From CAZPHU01 sp964419255 (GTDB lineage Bacteria; Fibrobacterota; Chitinivibrionia; Chitinivibrionales; CAYFVL01): 59,454 nt of DNA. The translations under genes were made by a program, and so were the position numbers. Below, piece after piece: positions 1 to 6,858 of this stretch. Within the stretch, counting starts at the first letter, position 1; the number at the start of each line of letters is the position of its first letter. The notes below the pieces were generated by a model that saw only the letters and a program-made list of their open reading frames with translations, was not told the origin of the DNA and made no database searches. The stretch covers positions 1-59,454 of the forward strand of contig CAYQOU010000021.1 in assembly GCA_964419255.1 (NCBI GenBank), read 5' to 3'.

Positions 1-10
1 CATCTCCCCT

Positions 11-67
11 CTCATCTCTCGACTCTCATCTCTCGACTCTCATCTCTCGACTCTCGACTCTCTCTCG
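11..67. repeat. 14-bp tandem repeat at the 3' end of a gene
   Basis: Three head-to-tail copies of the 14-mer ctcatctctcgact fill 11-52, followed by a degenerate ctcgact / ctctctcg tail to 67. The array lies inside the last codons of the minus-strand metallopeptidase gene and supplies its stop codon at 12-14. Because 14 is not a multiple of 3, gain or loss of a unit would change the reading frame of the C-terminal tail. Confidence 0.85.
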
Positions 68-926
68 CCTCCTCCCGCTCCATTTGCAGGGCCTTTTTCC
101 TGTTCCGAACGCGGGTTACCACAAAGCCCAGCAGAAATAGAAGCACGATACCGATCCACAGCAGATAGCTGTCGGCAAGCCAGATTAGGGGGTTAGAGCG
201 TTTATGAATTTCTGTGCGTATCATGTTTTCCAGCTCCGCAGGGGTCAGTCCCAGCACGTTATAGATCGCGGAGGAAAATGAGCCGCTGGAGTCGGCGGCG
301 TCAAGAAGTTCCGAGAGGACCTCCATGCCGTAAGTATCGACCAACACCTGTATCGCCAGTCGACTCTGGGCGTAAGCCAGACGGGCTTTGAATGCACCGA
401 AACGGTTTACCTTCTCGATCGAATCCAGCGCAAGCAGTGATCCGGCAAACATCGCCTGCGAGATGACTACCTGCTCACGCCAGGTAATATCCCCCGATAA
501 CAGAAGAGCGCTTCCCTCGTGAAACCAACGGGGGATATCCACACGCGGTGCGATTCGTTTGATGACGATATGAGCAAGCTCGTGTACGGTGGTGATCCGA
601 AGGTTTTGCTCCAGCAGCGGTTCCGCATCCACGGCAACAACGATAGTATCGGAGCCGATAGCCCCTCCCCCGCCCCATTCGGGAAGCCAGTAGGCATGCT
701 CCGGCATCATTTTTCTACTGAAATAGATCACATAGAGAGGAGATCGGGAGAGAGGCATATCGGGAGCAAGCGTCTGAAAAATCCGCTCATATTCATAGGT
801 AATAAATGCGGGTGATATCCCCTGCGGCACGAAACCCTGTAAGTTAACGAAGTCCGCTGTCTCATCCGACCGGATTTCCTGGAAAATGAGCAGAAGCAGT
901 ATGGCTGCTATGAAAATGCGTATCAT
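12..926 (-). CDS. membrane-anchored zinc metallopeptidase, MA-like (gluzincin)
   Basis: 304 residues. An N-terminal hydrophobic signal segment (about residues 2-18) precedes an exported domain with the zinc motif HELAH at 115-119 and a downstream WFHEG with Glu137, the spacing expected of a gluzincin-type peptidase. A single membrane segment lies at about 253-272, followed by a short, very charged tail (repeated ESRE/RDESRE) encoded by the 14-bp repeat. This arrangement suggests a periplasmic catalytic domain tethered at its C-terminus with the charged tail in the cytoplasm. The start ATG overlaps the stop of a small upstream ORF (ATGA), suggesting translational coupling. Substrate unknown. 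Confidence 0.75.
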   Translation of the reverse strand: MIRIFIAAILLLLIFQEIRSDETADFVNLQGFVPQGISPAFITYEYERIFQTLAPDMPLSRSPLYVIYFSRKMMPEHAYWLPEWGGGGAIGSDTIVVAVDAEPLLEQNLRITTVHELAHIVIKRIAPRVDIPRWFHEGSALLLSGDITWREQVVISQAMFAGSLLALDSIEKVNRFGAFKARLAYAQSRLAIQVLVDTYGMEVLSELLDAADSSGSFSSAIYNVLGLTPAELENMIRTEIHKRSNPLIWLADSYLLWIGIVLLFLLGFVVTRVRNRKKALQMEREEARESRESRDESREMRVER

Positions 927-1042
927 AATTTCCTTCTGATCTTTTGAGCCGACTCGATTTGCTGGTCTAATGAAATACGTTTTGCCTGCTTTGTATCGAT
1001 GGCTTTTTCTACCCTATTAAGATAGTTCAGGTATTCCCTCAC
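923..1042 (-). CDS. possible 39-aa basic helical peptide, coupled to the peptidase gene
   Basis: A GTG-initiated frame of 39 codons whose TGA overlaps the peptidase ATG by four bases. The peptide is predicted helical and basic, ending QKIRRKL, with no membrane segment. No Shine-Dalgarno sequence precedes the GTG, which sits five bases after a TATACT hexamer, so the message might be leaderless. The tight ATGA overlap is the best argument that it is real. It could also be a chance frame. Confidence 0.35.
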   Translation of the reverse strand: MREYLNYLNRVEKAIDTKQAKRISLDQQIESAQKIRRKL

Positions 1043-1046
1043 AAGC

Positions 1047-1075
1047 AGTATACCAGAATCGCCCGGTCAGCAAAC
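1047..1075 (-). promoter_or_regulatory. putative sigma-70 promoter (extended -10)
   Basis: On the minus strand TGGTATACT gives an extended -10 (TATACT at 1047-1052). A weak -35 (GTTTGC, 1070-1075) lies 17 bp upstream. It points at the small ORF and the metallopeptidase gene. Confidence 0.4.
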
Positions 1076-1390
1076 CTTTTCCCAATGTGTCAGAATTTTA
1101 TCCGGGACTGCCTAAACCTTTACCCGGTTGATACCCGTCGCTGAGTTTATAAGGTTATACAAATCCGGTTTAAACCGAGAAAATAAAAGCCAAAACGAGC
1201 CTGATCTAAGATCCATCGCTAGTTCAATTTTGATTTCCGATTTCGCTCTGTGTTTCATCACTTATCACGTTCGGGGCCGGGAGAAAAACGGAGAAATCTC
1301 AGCGGAGATCGTCAGATAATTCGCCTATCTGTATTCACCCACCACATCCACCGCCCGCAACAATTATTTTAGTAGCTCTTACCTTTCTCC
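1076..1390. other. intergenic, no gene seen
   Basis: The divergent gap between the peptidase operon (minus) and the glyA riboswitch (plus) holds no frame with a credible start and ribosome-binding site. A short dyad, tatccggg with cccggttgata, lies at about 1100-1132. No convincing glyA promoter hexamers are visible; a TATTTT at about 1365-1372 is a weak candidate -10. Confidence 0.5.
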
Positions 1391-1460
1391 ATGAACGACT
1401 GGCGCACAGGTGGAGTTAACCACCGGGAAGTTGTTCCGATCTGTCGCGCGCCTGGGCAGC
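1391..1460 (+). promoter_or_regulatory. ZTP (pfl) riboswitch upstream of glyA
   Basis: The sequence carries the conserved landmarks of the pfl/ZTP aptamer in order: a P1 strand gaacgact (1393-1400) followed by ggcgcaca, a hairpin GGTGG-agttaa-CCACC with the trailing GGGA (1409-1426), the closing P1 strand agttgttc (1429-1436), then the 3' conserved segment GCGCCTGGGCA (1448-1458). ZTP riboswitches sense the alarmone ZTP/ZMP, which accumulates when 10-formyl-THF is short, and commonly precede folate one-carbon genes including glyA. The gene behind it here is glyA, which fits exactly. Confidence 0.9.
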
Positions 1461-1480
1461 TCGGGTATCTACAGCCGTTA

Positions 1481-1490
1481 AAGGAGGCGC
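1481..1490 (+). promoter_or_regulatory. glyA Shine-Dalgarno that can pair with the aptamer
   Basis: aaggagg (1481-1487) lies six bases before the glyA ATG. The stretch aggcgc (1485-1490) is a perfect complement of gcgcct (1448-1453), which is part of the conserved 3' aptamer segment. Ligand-free RNA could therefore hide the ribosome-binding site, and ligand binding would release it: a translational on-switch. The pairing is seen; the mechanism is inferred. Confidence 0.6.
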
Positions 1491-1493
1491 TTC

Positions 1494-3008
1494 ATGAGTT
1501 CATCCGCTCTGAAAGAGTATCTGTCTCAGACTTCCCCCGACCAGATTTCTGTCGAGAATGTGGCCTATCTGGCGAATCTGTCCGCGGTCGCATCCGTTGC
1601 ACCCGCTATCGCCGAGTCGACAATCAAGGAACTCAGAGATCAGCGGTCAAACCTCAAACTAATCGCCAGCGAAAACTACTGCTCCCTGGCCACCCAGCTT
1701 GCCATGGGTAACCTTCTTACCGACAAGTACGCCGAGGGTTTCCCGATGCATCGGTTCTACGCCGGGTGCGGAAATGTCGATGATATCGAGGCCTATGCTT
1801 GTGAGCAGGCTTGCCTGTTGTTTGGCTGTGAGCACGCATATGTCCAGCCCCACAGTGGGGCTGATGCCAACCTGATCGCCTACTGGGCGATTCTCAGCGC
1901 GCGGGTGGAGAGTCCGGCACTGGAGGAGCTTGGTCAGACCAACCCGTCCAAACTCTCCCAGCAGGAGTGGAACAAGCTGCGCGAGCGTATCGGCAATCAA
2001 CGTCTGCTGGGTATGGACTACTACTCCGGCGGCCATCTTACCCACGGCTACCGGCACAATGTATCGGCTCAGATGTTTGATGCATACACCTATGGAGTCA
2101 ACAAGGAGACCGGCCTTCTGGATTACGATGCGATCGAGGCTCAGGCAAAAGAGATAAAGCCGTTGATTCTTCTTGCCGGATACAGTGCCTATCCGCGGGC
2201 GATCGATTTCAAGCGTATGCGTGCAATAGCGGATTCGGTCGGGGCGGTACTCATGGTGGATATGGCCCATTTCGCCGGTCTGGTTGCAGGCGGGGTGTTT
2301 AAAGGCAATTACAACCCGATACCGCACGCCCATGTGGTGACCACCACCACCCACAAGACGCTTCGCGGGCCGCGTGGAGGAATGGTGCTGTCGACCAGGG
2401 AACTTGCCGAGCATGTGGATAAGGGATGCCCGCTGGTGATTGGCGGTCCTCTGCCGCATGTGATGGCCGCAAAGGCGATCGCACTGACTGAAGCCAACAG
2501 GCCCGAGTTCAAGACATACGCACAGAATATCCTTGACAATGCCCGCACTTTGGCCCAGGCCTGTGTGGATGAGGGTATGGATGTAGCAACCGGCGGCACA
2601 GACAATCATCTGATGCTTATCGACGTTCGTTCGTTCGGCCTCACCGGTCGTCAGGCGGAGAGTGCCCTGCGAGATTGTGGAGTCACGCTAAACCGCAATT
2701 CTCTCCCCTATGATCCAAACGGCCCCTGGTACACAAGCGGCCTTCGGATCGGAACTCCGGCGACTACTACGCTGGGTATGGGAGCCGAGGAAATGAAAGA
2801 GATCGCCTCGATAATCAAGCTGGTACTGGAAAACACCAAAGCCGCGACGATCGAAAGCGGCGAGAATGCGGGGAAATTAAGCAAGGCCCGCTATAGCACG
2901 GAAGCTGGAATAAAAAAGGAGGCTTCCAGGCGCACGGCTGCGCTGTTGGAGCGTTTTCCGGTATATCCTCAGCTGGATCTGCAGATGCTGGAGAAGGCTT
3001 TTTCGTAA
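1494..3008 (+). CDS. glyA: serine hydroxymethyltransferase, long form
   Basis: 504 residues. It interconverts serine plus THF with glycine plus 5,10-methylene-THF in the cytoplasm, using PLP. The PLP-lysine block TTTTHKTLRGPRGG, the N-terminal KLIASENY block and the YAEGFPMHRFYAGC block are all present. Usual bacterial GlyA is about 420 residues; this one has roughly 40 extra N-terminal residues and an insert around residues 125-165 (NPSKLSQQEW region), like the about 500-residue chlamydial and spirochaetal enzymes. Start chosen by aaggagg six bases upstream. Regulation by the preceding ZTP riboswitch is strongly indicated. Confidence 0.95.
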   Translation: MSSSALKEYLSQTSPDQISVENVAYLANLSAVASVAPAIAESTIKELRDQRSNLKLIASENYCSLATQLAMGNLLTDKYAEGFPMHRFYAGCGNVDDIEAYACEQACLLFGCEHAYVQPHSGADANLIAYWAILSARVESPALEELGQTNPSKLSQQEWNKLRERIGNQRLLGMDYYSGGHLTHGYRHNVSAQMFDAYTYGVNKETGLLDYDAIEAQAKEIKPLILLAGYSAYPRAIDFKRMRAIADSVGAVLMVDMAHFAGLVAGGVFKGNYNPIPHAHVVTTTTHKTLRGPRGGMVLSTRELAEHVDKGCPLVIGGPLPHVMAAKAIALTEANRPEFKTYAQNILDNARTLAQACVDEGMDVATGGTDNHLMLIDVRSFGLTGRQAESALRDCGVTLNRNSLPYDPNGPWYTSGLRIGTPATTTLGMGAEEMKEIASIIKLVLENTKAATIESGENAGKLSKARYSTEAGIKKEASRRTAALLERFPVYPQLDLQMLEKAFS

Positions 3009-3059
3009 GATGGGTCAAAGACGGGACTATCGGATTGGAATTGTATCTGAAAACTATGA

Positions 3060-3091
3060 AAACGCTGATGGTATGCATACCATCGGCGTTT
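3060..3091 (+). terminator. stem-loop after glyA
   Basis: A near-perfect inverted repeat, aacgctgatggta / taccatcggcgtt, with tgca loop (13-14 bp with one G-U). Only a broken T-run (tctggtt) follows, so it may be an attenuator or an mRNA-stabilising hairpin between glyA and hpt rather than a full terminator. Confidence 0.4.
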
Positions 3092-3116
3092 CTGGTTCCA
3101 TGGGCTGTTAACACCT

Positions 3117-3671
3117 ATGAAAACGATTGCCACCCGGCAGCAGATATATCAAACGATTGATCGGCTGGCAGAGGATATTTGTATCCACTATCCCGATGAG
3201 CCGCCTGCGGTGGTCATTCTTCTGGAAGGCGCACGGCGTTTTGCGAATCATCTGCTGGAGCACTTCCCTCAGGACACACCGGTCTATTACCTGAGAGTAT
3301 CAAGCTATCATGGCGGGATGCGTTCCAGCGGTTCGGTCTCCATCGACTCCGACAAGCCTCTTGAACTGAAAGGCAAGCAGGTGTTGCTGGTGGATGATAT
3401 CTATGATACCGGCCGCACAATTCACGCAGTCAGCTCTTACCTGCGGGGCTTCTCCCCAGCCGACATAAAAACAAGTGTTCTGATTGTCAAGCGCCGTAAA
3501 CACGAGCAGCCCGTTCCCATAGATTTCCCGGGAATGACGGTAGACGATCTGTTTCTCATCGGGTTTGGCCTGGACTATCAGGGCAGATATCGGGAGCTGG
3601 ATGAGATTCTGGCCGTGGAGGGAGAATCGGACGATCAGCTGGCGAATGTGCTGAAAAAGAGGATAGAATAG
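3117..3671 (+). CDS. hpt: hypoxanthine/xanthine-type phosphoribosyltransferase
   Basis: 184 residues, the usual size for HPRT. The PRPP-binding motif VLLVDDIYDTGRT (about residues 88-100) and the preceding LRVSSYHGG loop match the purine salvage phosphoribosyltransferases, which join hypoxanthine or guanine to PRPP to form IMP or GMP. It lies 108 bp behind glyA with the same orientation. No strong ribosome-binding site precedes the ATG. Base specificity cannot be settled by eye. The pairing of purine salvage with a ZTP-controlled one-carbon gene is biochemically sensible. Confidence 0.85.
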   Translation: MKTIATRQQIYQTIDRLAEDICIHYPDEPPAVVILLEGARRFANHLLEHFPQDTPVYYLRVSSYHGGMRSSGSVSIDSDKPLELKGKQVLLVDDIYDTGRTIHAVSSYLRGFSPADIKTSVLIVKRRKHEQPVPIDFPGMTVDDLFLIGFGLDYQGRYRELDEILAVEGESDDQLANVLKKRIE

Positions 3672-3781
3672 GCTTCAGACATCGCGGATGGGCGTTTTTC
3701 ATTCGGTACTACCCCATACTTCGTGGTCCCGCGCTCGCGAGGATGATAGAGGAAAATTGAAGTGGAAATTCTGAACGGACA

Positions 3782-4597
3782 CTAATTAAAATCGTAGGCA
3801 AAACCTAGAGATATCGTTATGAAATGCAGCCAGTTTTTAGTGTAGCCGTCCCCCGGTCCCATATCATCCTCGCTGTCCCCTTCGGCACCTCCGCCCAGAT
3901 ACCGCACAGCAAGAAAGGAATCGAGTCGCTTGTTTACGGCAACCCCCGATCTCAACACTGCGTCGAGAATAGCCCCGGTAACATCGTTGTCGCTTCCGTT
4001 GATATAGCTCACCGGTGCATATATACCATCGGCCTCAAGACCAAGCCACACCCTCTTGCCGACAGAATACCTCCCGCGAAGCTTCAGCGCGGGTACCGGT
4101 CCCAGATCGCGATTGGTCCGGAAGAAATCCCCGTCCAGGGATGCAAAAGTGATAGCAGCGTTTCTCAATTGAAGAGAAAGACCGATCGACAGTTGATTCT
4201 CATTTTCCCGCAAAATAGTATAGAGATAGCTAAATCGGTAAAAAGAGAACGAATAGGTCAGACGGATAGGCGTACCATCCGGAAATGTCAGGCCGTCTAC
4301 AACGAGTGGCTCATCAAGCAGAACTTCTGTTTCGATCGAAAGTGGCTGGTAGAGGAAAACCAGCGTATGCTTTTTGTTTATCGTTGCATCTACACTCAAC
4401 CGGGAAAAGGGGAAAAGAATATCCTGGCCTCCGTTTTCAGTATAATCGAAATAGGTACCTGATCTTCCGAACTGAATTTTGTGATCGACTACTCCCAAAA
4501 AGCCAAGCTCTCCCCAACCGGTAAACGTCACGTCCGCATGAATAAGCGATGTGTATACGGCAACAGTCACAACGAGACAGTACTGTATTTTTTTCAT
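3782..4597 (-). CDS. outer-membrane beta-barrel protein, uncharacterised
   Basis: 271 residues. A clean signal peptide (MKKIQYCLVVTVAVYTSLIHA, cleaved before DVTF) is followed by alternating hydrophobic/polar strands throughout (for example FYRFSYLYTIL, NQLSIGLSLQLR, LHFITISLGFAYDF), and the protein ends with a strand carrying an aromatic residue next to the C-terminus, as outer-membrane barrels do. A strong ribosome-binding site (aaaaaaggaggaaaacc) fixes the start. It is convergent with hpt. I do not recognise the family, so pore, lipid-binding or adhesin roles all remain possible. Confidence 0.7.
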   Translation of the reverse strand: MKKIQYCLVVTVAVYTSLIHADVTFTGWGELGFLGVVDHKIQFGRSGTYFDYTENGGQDILFPFSRLSVDATINKKHTLVFLYQPLSIETEVLLDEPLVVDGLTFPDGTPIRLTYSFSFYRFSYLYTILRENENQLSIGLSLQLRNAAITFASLDGDFFRTNRDLGPVPALKLRGRYSVGKRVWLGLEADGIYAPVSYINGSDNDVTGAILDAVLRSGVAVNKRLDSFLAVRYLGGGAEGDSEDDMGPGDGYTKNWLHFITISLGFAYDFN

Positions 4598-4779
4598 GGT
4601 TTTCCTCCTTTTTTGGCGTCGGTAACAGCATTCTGCAAAGTTGATGCCATTTGGGGATACCAGTAGATGCCGCCAAAAAATGTATGCTCCGTGTCTCGGA
4701 TTTAAGGTTTTATTGTCGTATTTTCTCGGGCGATTTTTATGTCGTGATCTCGATTCTCAGGTTTTGCCGGATTAGTATA

Positions 4780-5382
4780 TTACCGGTTGTTTTGTTCCTT
4801 CCGGCGGTCGTAGGTTCGCAGGCTGGCAATAATAAGGGAGTCATTTTCGGTGCTGCCGCCCAGAGCGACAAACTCCTCCATGGCCCGCACAAAAGGCCAC
4901 TTATACATGTAGATTCGATAGATCGCTCCCAGAATTCTGGCACGCACGTCATTATCATTCCCATGGACGTAAAGCGGAGCATTCATGTTTTGAATGGTAA
5001 CCAGGAAGCTGTCTACCGTAGCGGTTGGAATGTGGTCTGTAGCGAAAGGAAGCTCGACAAGGTGCATACCAAATTTCTTGCAGAGCATCTTTTCCCGCTC
5101 TGACGGGTTAATCGATACAATCTTACGAACGCCGCGTTCATACAGGTATTTCATCCCTTTTTTACCCTGAATTCCGCCGCCGCAAAGAAACATATCATCG
5201 TAGGAGACAACCTGACCGCTGATGCCCCGGGCATCGTAGATAACCTTAAAACATGCAGTTGAGTCTGTTTTCATGGTAACCGACGGTTTACCATCCGCAG
5301 CGGACTTTTCCTGCATACACGAAATGATAACACCAAGTACAAGTAAACCAGTGGATATACTGACAAACAGCCGTTTTTTCAC
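4780..5382 (-). CDS. lipoprotein with a dual-specificity-phosphatase-like fold lacking the catalytic Cys
   Basis: 200 residues from a GTG start chosen because aaggagg lies six bases upstream; an upstream in-frame ATG would add 26 residues without a ribosome-binding site. The N-terminus KKRLFV... ends in a lipobox IISC (Cys21). The mature part has the order of a small DSP/PTP-like domain: GVRKIVSINPSERE, a strand LVELPF, and the P-loop region LYVHGNDNDVRAR followed by an amphipathic helix. Active phosphatases have HC-X5-R; here the Cys is Gly (codon GGG) while His and Arg remain. It is therefore probably a binding pseudophosphatase in the envelope. Confidence 0.6.
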   Translation of the reverse strand: MKKRLFVSISTGLLVLGVIISCMQEKSAADGKPSVTMKTDSTACFKVIYDARGISGQVVSYDDMFLCGGGIQGKKGMKYLYERGVRKIVSINPSEREKMLCKKFGMHLVELPFATDHIPTATVDSFLVTIQNMNAPLYVHGNDNDVRARILGAIYRIYMYKWPFVRAMEEFVALGGSTENDSLIIASLRTYDRRKEQNNR

Positions 5383-5603
5383 ACGCGACCTCCTTAGAAA
5401 CCCAATTATCAACACTATTGTTTCGTCTTTAAGTATAAGGTACGGGCATCTGAAAATCATTCAGCCAATCAGACTTCCGAAATGCTTTTAAAACGACTAT
5501 ATCTTCAAATGAAATTTTTCTGACATTTTTTCGAAATCGCACGCCTCATTTAGCCGGTAGTATGACAGGGAAAAACAGCTTAGGAAGAAACACACGGAAG
5601 GAA

Positions 5604-5664
5604 ATAAAAAAAAACCTGCAAAATTGCCTTTTTCCGTCCATTTTGGCCAATTTTTACAGGTTTA
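5604..5664 (-). terminator. rho-independent terminator of tRNA-Asn
   Basis: Read on the minus strand, aaacctgtaaaaattg pairs with caattttgcaggttt across a loop of about 21 bases and runs into a stretch of nine or more T. It starts a few bases after the tRNA 3' end. Confidence 0.8.
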
Positions 5665-5668
5665 GATT

Positions 5669-5744
5669 TGGCTGGAGTGGAGGGACTTGAACCCCCGACC
5701 CAGTGGTTAACAGCCACTTGCTCTGCCGACTGAGCTACACTCCA
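5669..5744 (-). tRNA. tRNA-Asn (GTT), CCA encoded
   Basis: A complete cloverleaf: acceptor TGGAGTG/CACTCCA, D-arm GCTC...GAGC, anticodon stem AGTGG/CCACT around loop CTGTTAA (anticodon GTT), T-arm GGGGG-TTCAAGT-CCCTC, discriminator G and an encoded CCA. 76 bases including CCA. Confidence 0.95.
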
Positions 5745-5787
5745 ATGATTCTTTATCTGATGGTCTCTGCCGTCAAATCAGACGAAT

Positions 5788-5817
5788 AATATATGTTATT
5801 TGGATACGAGTTGTCAA
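5788..5817 (-). promoter_or_regulatory. sigma-70 promoter of tRNA-Asn
   Basis: On the minus strand a consensus TTGACA (5812-5817), an 18-bp spacer and TATATT (5788-5793) lie about 44 bp before the tRNA 5' end. The remainder of the 5745-6045 gap contains no gene; a weak TTGAGT-N18-TAAGAT at about 5938-5967 on the plus strand may serve the sigma-factor gene. Confidence 0.7.
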
Positions 5818-6045
5818 TGTTTTTCAGATTCCGAAAAGCTTTTGCAAAAAATGCAGTCAAATGATCCTCAGAAAAGTTCGTATTCGTTTCTGGATGTCCG
5901 ATCAGTATTACTGAAACCCTATGACCAGATTTTATTTTGAGTATCTCCTTCAGTGGGTAATAAGATACAATTGTGTATGCATGAATGATCGGGCGGAATA
6001 AACGCAACCACAGAAGTAGCACTGAGAGATGTAGGAGAAAGTGGC

Positions 6046-6849
6046 ATGCTAAAAGGTGCGCACATATCGCGCAATAATAATAATGTACGGTTATCAAAAA
6101 GAGATGAGTATAATCTTGCCGCACGTGCCTCCAATGGTGACAGGCAGGCACGTGATCGGCTGGTTTTGGCATATATGGATCTCGTTCAGCCTATTGCTTT
6201 TTCTTTCCTGGCTCATGGTCTCTCCTTTGAAGACCTGGTGCAGGCTGGCAGGATCGGTTTAATTCGGGCGGCTACAAAGTTCACCGCCTCGAAAAACGAT
6301 CGATTCCGGGACTATGCAAAATGGTGGATTCGACGAAGCATCCTTCAAGCGTTGGCGGAACAGTCACGGATTGTTCGGGTACCGGAAAACTTCCTTGAAA
6401 TGACCTACAAGGTTCGCAAGGCGCTGCGCCAGCTCGAGCAGCAGAAAAAGGATACTGTATCGATAGAGGAAATAGAAGAGGAAACCGGTTTCTCGCGACA
6501 GGATATCGAGGATGCTTTGGCGGTCGAGGATTGGCATGTGTCACTGGATACATCCGTTAACGAGGAAGGCGATTCGTTACATGAGGTGATAGAGGACGAA
6601 GGAGCCGAGCCTTCGGATTCACGTGCGCTTCGCCGCGAAGAGCTGGATAAGATCAGCTCTGCCCTGAAGCATTTGTCCGATCGTGAAGCGGAGATTATCA
6701 GACTTCACTACGGGCTTGAAGGGGAACGTCCCCACACGTTTGCCGAAGCGGCGGAAAAGATGAGCGTCTCTCATCAGCGCGTCAAAAAATTGGAAAAGAG
6801 TGCCTTTAGCAAGCTCAGAGATAAAGTAACCGCCACTGCACACATATAA
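6046..6849 (+). CDS. sigma-70 family RNA polymerase sigma factor
   Basis: 267 residues with regions 2, 3 and 4 but no region 1.1. Region 2 is typical (DLVQAGRIGLIRAA, then RDYAKWWIRRSILQALAEQSR with the -10-reading helix). Region 3 (SIEEIEEETGFSRQDIEDAL) and a short acidic linker (EVIEDEGAEPSD) follow, then region 4 (LSDREAEIIRLHYGLEGE... FAEAAEKMSVSHQRVKKLEKSAFSKLRD). The size resembles Bacteroidota-type primary sigma factors or a group 2/3 factor; which one cannot be told from this window. The start follows taggag. It is nine bases ahead of the large Ig-repeat lipoprotein gene, so the two are probably co-transcribed. Confidence 0.9.
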   Translation: MLKGAHISRNNNNVRLSKRDEYNLAARASNGDRQARDRLVLAYMDLVQPIAFSFLAHGLSFEDLVQAGRIGLIRAATKFTASKNDRFRDYAKWWIRRSILQALAEQSRIVRVPENFLEMTYKVRKALRQLEQQKKDTVSIEEIEEETGFSRQDIEDALAVEDWHVSLDTSVNEEGDSLHEVIEDEGAEPSDSRALRREELDKISSALKHLSDREAEIIRLHYGLEGERPHTFAEAAEKMSVSHQRVKKLEKSAFSKLRDKVTATAHI

Positions 6850-6858
6850 GGATAAACA

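Noticed and set aside
1128..1319. 63-codon plus-strand frame
   Set aside because: No ribosome-binding site and no recognisable protein; lies in the divergent gap.
1659..2609. 316-codon minus-strand frame
   Set aside because: Fully antisense to glyA, with no family-like sequence.
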